Assembly (NCBI RefSeq): GCF_000312425.1
Contig: NZ_HE997181.1
Span: forward strand, 5,193,788 to 5,257,787
Length of the DNA: 64,000 nucleotides
Direction: 5' to 3'
From: Reyranella massiliensis 521
GTDB lineage: Bacteria > Pseudomonadota > Alphaproteobacteria > Reyranellales > Reyranellaceae
Below the pieces are notes generated by a model. The model was given only the letters and a program-made list of their open reading frames with translations. It ran no database searches and was not told where the DNA came from. The position numbers and the translations under genes were made by a program. Shown in pieces: positions 59,922-64,000 of the stretch; the first letter of the stretch is position 1; every line of letters starts with the position of its first letter.

Positions 59922-60858
59922 GTGCGCGCAGGCGGGCTGCGATCAGCCATACGGCGCCGCCGAGAATTACGGCGGCGGAGAGCCATTCGCCCTTCGACAG
60001 GTTCGGGGGCGATAGCCAGCCGACCTGGGCGGCGGCGGCTTCCAGCACGATGGCGAAGAAGGGCATGGCGGTCAGCGCAATCAGATAGGTCTGAACGCCC
60101 GAGCGGTTGATGGTCCAGAAGCCGAGCCAGGTTCCAGGGGCGCGGAACACCACGCCGGCGATGATGGCATAGACCCAGAGTTCGACGCGCCCGAAGGCGT
60201 CGCCGCCACCGGCCCAGGGCGAGGCGATTACGCCCAGCAGACCGGCCAGCGACCAGACGAAGATCAACGCCAGCGATGCGGCGACCAGGATCTCGCCGGT
60301 GAAACGGCTGCGCGCGGCCGGGTCGGTCTCGCGATTGCGGGGGTGGTAGGCAATCATCCACGAGGCCGCGACGGCGACGGTCTCGGAAAGGACCAGCCAG
60401 GCGACGCCCCGCCAAGCCGTGTCCGAAGCCAGCGCCAGCACGAACGACACGATACCGGCGGCGAGCAGCAGCAGGCCCGGCCAGTCGCGCCTCGCGGGGG
60501 CTTGGCGGGTCAGGAGCCAGCCGGCGGCGGCGCCGATCAGCACGCTCATGGTCGATATCAGGGTGCTCTGCGTGACGGCGAGCCAGACGATGGCGGCCGA
60601 CGTGGCGCCGTTGATGACGACGCGCATGAAGGCGTAGCTGATCGTCCACGGCGCCAGCAGGTCGCGCCAGCTTCCGGGCGTCCGGCGTCCGACCCAGAGC
60701 ATGGCAAGGCCGGCGCTCAGGAGCTGCACCAGCGTATAGGCCCAGGCGTCGAGATGGGCGCCGCTGACGACATGGCGTGTGAACAGGAGATAGGTAGACC
60801 AGAGGAACGAGTTGCCCAGCGCGATGGCGAGGACATTGCCGCTCATCGGGCCGGTCAT
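59911..60858 (-). CDS. DMT/EamA-like transporter
   Basis: 315 residues with about ten transmembrane helices. Two related halves: GNSFLWSTYLLFTRHVV...TLISTMSVLIGAAAGWLL and WMIAYHPRN...GTWLGFWTINRSGVQTYLIALTAMPFFAIVLEA. The latter is the typical EamA second-repeat signature. Likely a metabolite exporter. Starts 9 bp after the stop of the methyltransferase gene, so both are co-transcribed. Confidence 0.83.
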   Translation of the reverse strand: MTGPMSGNVLAIALGNSFLWSTYLLFTRHVVSGAHLDAWAYTLVQLLSAGLAMLWVGRRTPGSWRDLLAPWTISYAFMRVVINGATSAAIVWLAVTQSTLISTMSVLIGAAAGWLLTRQAPARRDWPGLLLLAAGIVSFVLALASDTAWRGVAWLVLSETVAVAASWMIAYHPRNRETDPAARSRFTGEILVAASLALIFVWSLAGLLGVIASPWAGGGDAFGRVELWVYAIIAGVVFRAPGTWLGFWTINRSGVQTYLIALTAMPFFAIVLEAAAAQVGWLSPPNLSKGEWLSAAVILGGAVWLIAARLRAPTS

Positions 60859-60867
60859 GATGGGCGC

Positions 60868-62118
60868 CTAGGTGCGGAAGCGCAGCAGCAGGTGGTTGAC
60901 GCCGTTCAGCTTGACGTAGAGGTCTTCGAACTGTGTGTAGAAATCCTCCCACTGCGGCAGCCCGCCTTGGGCGCCGAGCGACGTGTAGATCTCGGCAACA
61001 GTACGACGGCCGTCGATCTGCGAGACGATGCGCGGCGCCAGCGACGGAAGCTGGGCCCGCCAGGGGAAGCCATCGAGGTTGGCGATCAAGGGGGCGCCCG
61101 GCTGCAGGCCGGCGGCGAGCTTCTGCGCATCCATTTCGCGCAGGACCGGGATCGCCGACGTGTCTTCGGGCCGTGCCACCGTGTCGAAGCCGGCGCGCGT
61201 AGCATAGAAAATATGGGTGCGCAGGTTGCCGGCCAGCCGTTCGGCGAAGGCGGCGCGTTCGATCAACGGCAGGGAACTGGTCTGCCGGGCGATCACCGGA
61301 TCGCTCATGTAGGTGGCCGGCTCGTAGCGCACCGGCTCCAGGAAGGCGACAACGCGCAGGCCGGATGCGGCGGTCATCGCGCTGATCTCCGGCACCGTGA
61401 ACGCCCGGTCGCAGCTGTGCAGCAGCAGGTCGTAGAGGCCCGCGTCGCCGCCGGTCACGTGATCGTTGAGGTAGGGATTGCGGCGGAACAGGTTGGTGGT
61501 GGGCAGGAAGCGGATGAGCCGCTTGGCCATCGCCAGCCGGTCTTCCAGCGCCATCGACAGCGGCGCCAGGGTTTGCAGCATCTGCTGCAAGGGATAGACG
61601 CCGCTGCGGCCGTATTCGCCATAGAGCATGACGCCGATGCCGCCCTCGGGGTGCAGGACGCTCGCCAGTGCCTGCATGCCGGCTGTCGGGTCGGGCAGGT
61701 GATGCAGCACACCGGTGCAATCGATGTAGTCGAACTGCCCGATCTTCATCGACGGCAGGTCGAGCAGGGAGCCGGTCAGGAACTGGATGTTGCGCAGGCC
61801 GCGGGCCTTGGCGCGGGCCTCGCAGACCTGCCGCGACGCCGTAGAAAGGTCAAGATAGACCACCTCGCCAGGACAGCGCCTGTCGACGAGTTGCTGGGCC
61901 AGCATGATGCAGGCATCGCCGGTGCCGCCGCCGGCCACGAGCGCCCGAAAGGGCCGGATGAAATTCAGCCGGCCCGAGAACAGGTAGTGGTTGATTTCGA
62001 GGATGTGGCTCGGTGTGCCCGTGACCAGCCTGATTGCCTCGTCGCGCGGGTCGCGCGCCGGATAGGGCAACGCTTCGTATTGGGCGCGGACTTCATCCAA
62101 CGGCGACGGTACGGTCAT
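60868..62118 (-). CDS. SAM-dependent methyltransferase with C-terminal extension
   Basis: 416 residues. Class I methyltransferase core: ALVAGGGTGDACIMLAQQL, YLDLSTASRQVCEARAK, QFDYIDCTGVLHHLPDP and GGIGVMLYGEYGR. The N-terminal EVRAQYEALPYPARDP is a common lead-in of this group. A C-terminal 130 residues (from about 290) contain APRIVSQIDGRRTVAEIYTSL, reminiscent of PqqD-like winged-helix domains. Target unknown. Confidence 0.82.
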   Translation of the reverse strand: MTVPSPLDEVRAQYEALPYPARDPRDEAIRLVTGTPSHILEINHYLFSGRLNFIRPFRALVAGGGTGDACIMLAQQLVDRRCPGEVVYLDLSTASRQVCEARAKARGLRNIQFLTGSLLDLPSMKIGQFDYIDCTGVLHHLPDPTAGMQALASVLHPEGGIGVMLYGEYGRSGVYPLQQMLQTLAPLSMALEDRLAMAKRLIRFLPTTNLFRRNPYLNDHVTGGDAGLYDLLLHSCDRAFTVPEISAMTAASGLRVVAFLEPVRYEPATYMSDPVIARQTSSLPLIERAAFAERLAGNLRTHIFYATRAGFDTVARPEDTSAIPVLREMDAQKLAAGLQPGAPLIANLDGFPWRAQLPSLAPRIVSQIDGRRTVAEIYTSLGAQGGLPQWEDFYTQFEDLYVKLNGVNHLLLRFRT

Positions 62119-62201
62119 TCGGGCCTTGTTTGACGACGGGCGGGGCGCTACCGGGAGGGCGGCGGCGCCAGCGAATCATTAGTGCAACAAATCAGGGGGC
62201 C

Positions 62202-62762
62202 ATGAAAGGCTATTTCGGTATCGGTGTGGAAGGCATCAGCAAGGCTGTGAACGTGGGGACCTTGTTCCGGACCGCCCATGCCTTCGATGCAGCCTTCGTG
62301 TTCACGCTTCGCGCCCAGTACAACCGGCGGGAAGGCGGCCATAGCGATACCTCCGACACGCCACGCTCGGTGCCGACCTACCATTTCGGCGACCTCGAAA
62401 GCTTCCGCCTGCCTGTGGGCTGCCGGCTGATCGGCATCGAGATCACCGACGATGCGATCGAACTGCCGACCTTCCGGCACCCGCGCCAGGCCGCCTATAT
62501 CCTGGGCGCCGAGCGGGAGGGGCTGTCGAAGGATGTGCAGTCTCTCTGCGACTACATCGTGAAGATTCCGATGCGTTTTTCGGTCAATCTCGGCGTCGCC
62601 GGGGCCTTGGTCATGTACGACCGGCTGGTGAGCCTTGGCCGCCACGCCCCGCGCCCGGTTGCCGAGGGGGCGCCCACGGAGGCGGTCGAGCTGCCGGTAT
62701 TCGGCGAGCCGATGTACAAGCGCCGCCAGCGCCTGCGGCAAAAAGCCGAGGCAAAACAATAG
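62202..62762 (+). CDS. SpoU/TrmH-family RNA 2'-O-methyltransferase
   Basis: 186-residue SPOUT enzyme. Motif 1 SKAVNVGTLFRTAHAF, motif 2 YILGAEREGLS, motif 3 KIPMRFSVNLGVAGALVMYD form the knotted SAM site. A basic C-terminal tail (YKRRQRLRQKAEAKQ) could bind RNA. Most similar in size to tRNA methyltransferases of the TrmL/TrmH kind. The ATG at 62202 has a CAGGGGG site a few bases upstream. Confidence 0.86.
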   Translation: MKGYFGIGVEGISKAVNVGTLFRTAHAFDAAFVFTLRAQYNRREGGHSDTSDTPRSVPTYHFGDLESFRLPVGCRLIGIEITDDAIELPTFRHPRQAAYILGAEREGLSKDVQSLCDYIVKIPMRFSVNLGVAGALVMYDRLVSLGRHAPRPVAEGAPTEAVELPVFGEPMYKRRQRLRQKAEAKQ

Positions 62763-62771
62763 ATTGGCCCA

Positions 62772-62813
62772 AGCATTTTTCAGCCTGCCGAGCTTGGCTG
62801 GCTGAGAAATGCT
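62772..62813. repeat. 14-bp intergenic inverted repeat
   Basis: AGCATTTTTCAGCC / GGCTGAGAAATGCT, 13 of 14 positions complementary, 14-nt loop, 9 bp after the stop of the TrmH-like gene. Likely a transcript-end hairpin; without a T-run after it, intrinsic termination is uncertain. A second short hairpin GCGCCG / CGGCGC follows at 62825-62842 with GGAGGGG spanning its loop. Confidence 0.6.
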
Positions 62814-62860
62814 CTCGCGTAGTTGCGCCGGAGGGGCGGCGCGACTATCTCACGCGCTCC

Positions 62861-64000
62861 ATGGCCATTCTGCCCTCCGAACCGCTGCAAATCGTCGAGC
62901 CGCGCCCCGCGCACGGCCGCAACGACCTGCGCCGCAACCTGATCGGCCTGTCGCGCGACGATCTGAAGACGACGCTCGTCGAGGCGGGGCTCGAGCCGTT
63001 CCGCGCGCGTCAGGTCTGGCAGTGGATCTACTGGCATGGCGTCACCGATTTCGAGCGCATGACCAACATCGCCAAGAAGACGCGCGACCGGCTGGCCGAG
63101 CTCTTCGTCATCGCGCGCCCCGAGATCGTGACCGAGCAGCGTTCGGTCGACGGCACGCGCAAATGGCTGCTGCGATTCCCCGACGGCAACGAGGCCGAGA
63201 CGGTCAACATTCCGGAGCAGGATCGCGGGTCGGTCTGCGTCTCCAGCCAGGTCGGCTGCACGCTCACCTGCACTTTCTGCCACACCGGCACCCAGCCGCT
63301 GGTGCGCAACCTGGCGCCGGACGAGATCGTCGGTCAGTTTATGGTGGCGCGCGACAGCTACGGCGAATGGCCGACGCCGACCGAGACGACGCGCATGCTC
63401 TCCAACATCGTCATGATGGGCATGGGCGAGCCGCTGTACAATTTCGACAATGTGGCGACCGCGCTGAAGATCGTCATGGACGAGCAGGGCATCGCGCTCA
63501 GTCGTCGTCGCATCACGCTCTCGACCTCAGGCGTCGTGCCGATGATTCCCAAGGTGGGCGACGTGCTCGACGTCAACCTCGCGGTATCGCTGCATGCCGT
63601 GAACGACGAGGTGCGCGACACGCTGGTGCCGATCAACAAGAAGTGGCCGATCGCCGAGCTGCTGGCCGCCTGCGCCGCCTATCCCGGCGCCCGGAACAGC
63701 CGGCGCATCACCTTCGAATACGCCATGCTGAAAGGCGTCAACGACAGCGACGCCGATGCCCGAGAGCTGGTGCGTATCCTGAAGCCGATCCACGCCAAGG
63801 TGAACCTGATCCCGTTCAACCCGTGGCCGGGCGCTCCTTACGAGTGCAGCTCCAACAATCGCATCCATCGCTTCGCCGAGATCGTGAACGACGGCGGCCT
63901 CAGCGCGCCGGTGCGCACGCCGCGTGGCCGCGACATCTTCGCTGCCTGCGGCCAGCTCAAGAGCGCGAGCCAGCGCGGCCGGCGCGAAAAGGTCGTTCTC
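62861..64000 (+). CDS. rlmN: 23S rRNA (adenine-C2)-methyltransferase RlmN (partial)
   Basis: Radical-SAM enzyme methylating A2503 of 23S rRNA and A37 of some tRNAs; 380 residues visible before the window ends. [4Fe-4S] Cys133, Cys137 and Cys140 in GCTLTCTFCHTG, mechanistic Cys126 (SVCVSSQ) and C-terminal Cys363 (IFAACGQL). MMGMGEPLYNFDNV and TFEYAMLKGVND are family signatures. The ATG at 62861 is the only good start; its GGAGGGG lies over 20 bp upstream in a short hairpin, an atypical spacing. The visible part is near full length. Confidence 0.95.
   Translation, partial: MAILPSEPLQIVEPRPAHGRNDLRRNLIGLSRDDLKTTLVEAGLEPFRARQVWQWIYWHGVTDFERMTNIAKKTRDRLAELFVIARPEIVTEQRSVDGTRKWLLRFPDGNEAETVNIPEQDRGSVCVSSQVGCTLTCTFCHTGTQPLVRNLAPDEIVGQFMVARDSYGEWPTPTETTRMLSNIVMMGMGEPLYNFDNVATALKIVMDEQGIALSRRRITLSTSGVVPMIPKVGDVLDVNLAVSLHAVNDEVRDTLVPINKKWPIAELLAACAAYPGARNSRRITFEYAMLKGVNDSDADARELVRILKPIHAKVNLIPFNPWPGAPYECSSNNRIHRFAEIVNDGGLSAPVRTPRGRDIFAACGQLKSASQRGRREKVVL

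Overview
The window is GC-rich, gene-dense chromosomal DNA from a heterotrophic alphaproteobacterium. Indications are many 4-bp ATGA/GTGA stop-start overlaps, frequent GTG and TTG starts, Tat-type secretion signals, several branched-chain-amino-acid-type (HAAT) and Dpp-type ABC importers, multiple acyl-CoA ligases, and a TfdA-like dioxygenase. A Bradyrhizobium- or Reyranella-like relative is plausible but is inferred only from gene style. I see no insertion sequence, phage gene, integrase or CRISPR array. Both ends cut genes: a NodT-type efflux lipoprotein on the left and rlmN on the right.

Layout. 1-7249: a CzcA-type RND efflux operon (minus strand) divergent from an OmpR/EnvZ-type two-component pair. 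7318-17491: an acyl-CoA ligase plus a complete LivGHMKF-type importer and a PaaK-like CoA ligase, interrupted by three small minus-strand genes (a membrane protein, OsmC, an AhpD-like protein). 17782-24456: a Tat-exported isoaspartate-methyltransferase-like protein, a large spermidine-synthase-like membrane protein, a secreted hydrolase, a PhnZ-like HD oxygenase, a PLP-dependent dehydratase and a Nudix hydrolase. 25024-35654: a long minus-strand catabolic/transport locus (VOC protein, DUF2817 peptidase-like protein, CoA ligase, quinone-oxidoreductase-like enzyme, thioesterase, Dpp-type ABC importer). It faces a GntR/FCD regulator across a 391-bp control region with two copies of the same perfect 12-bp palindrome, one nested in a 40-bp inverted repeat.

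36763-46308: a Tat-exported GH1 glycosidase, an orphan Liv-type binding protein, a GTP cyclohydrolase II with a degenerate DHBP-synthase-like N-terminus, an orphan response regulator, and a block with two same-length diiron ferritin-like paralogues around a flavin/[2Fe-2S] reductase. 46370-53197: small or unknown proteins, tRNA-Ala(CGC), housekeeping genes (RidA, YggT, DUF167, FolD), a ZnuA-like protein with a Zur-box-like site in the 17-bp gap before its start, a YbaK/ProX editing protein and RmlA. 53279-64000: tRNA-Gly(GCC), an FkbM-GT2-SGNH glycan cluster, PanC, a TfdA-like dioxygenase, a D-2-hydroxyacid dehydrogenase, a DMT transporter, a methyltransferase, a SpoU rRNA/tRNA methyltransferase and RlmN.

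The strongest candidates for something undescribed are (i) the GntR-controlled import and acyl-CoA locus with its nested palindrome, (ii) the duplicated diiron proteins with a dedicated-looking reductase, and (iii) the periplasmic methyltransferase / spermidine-synthase-like / PhnZ-like gene string.
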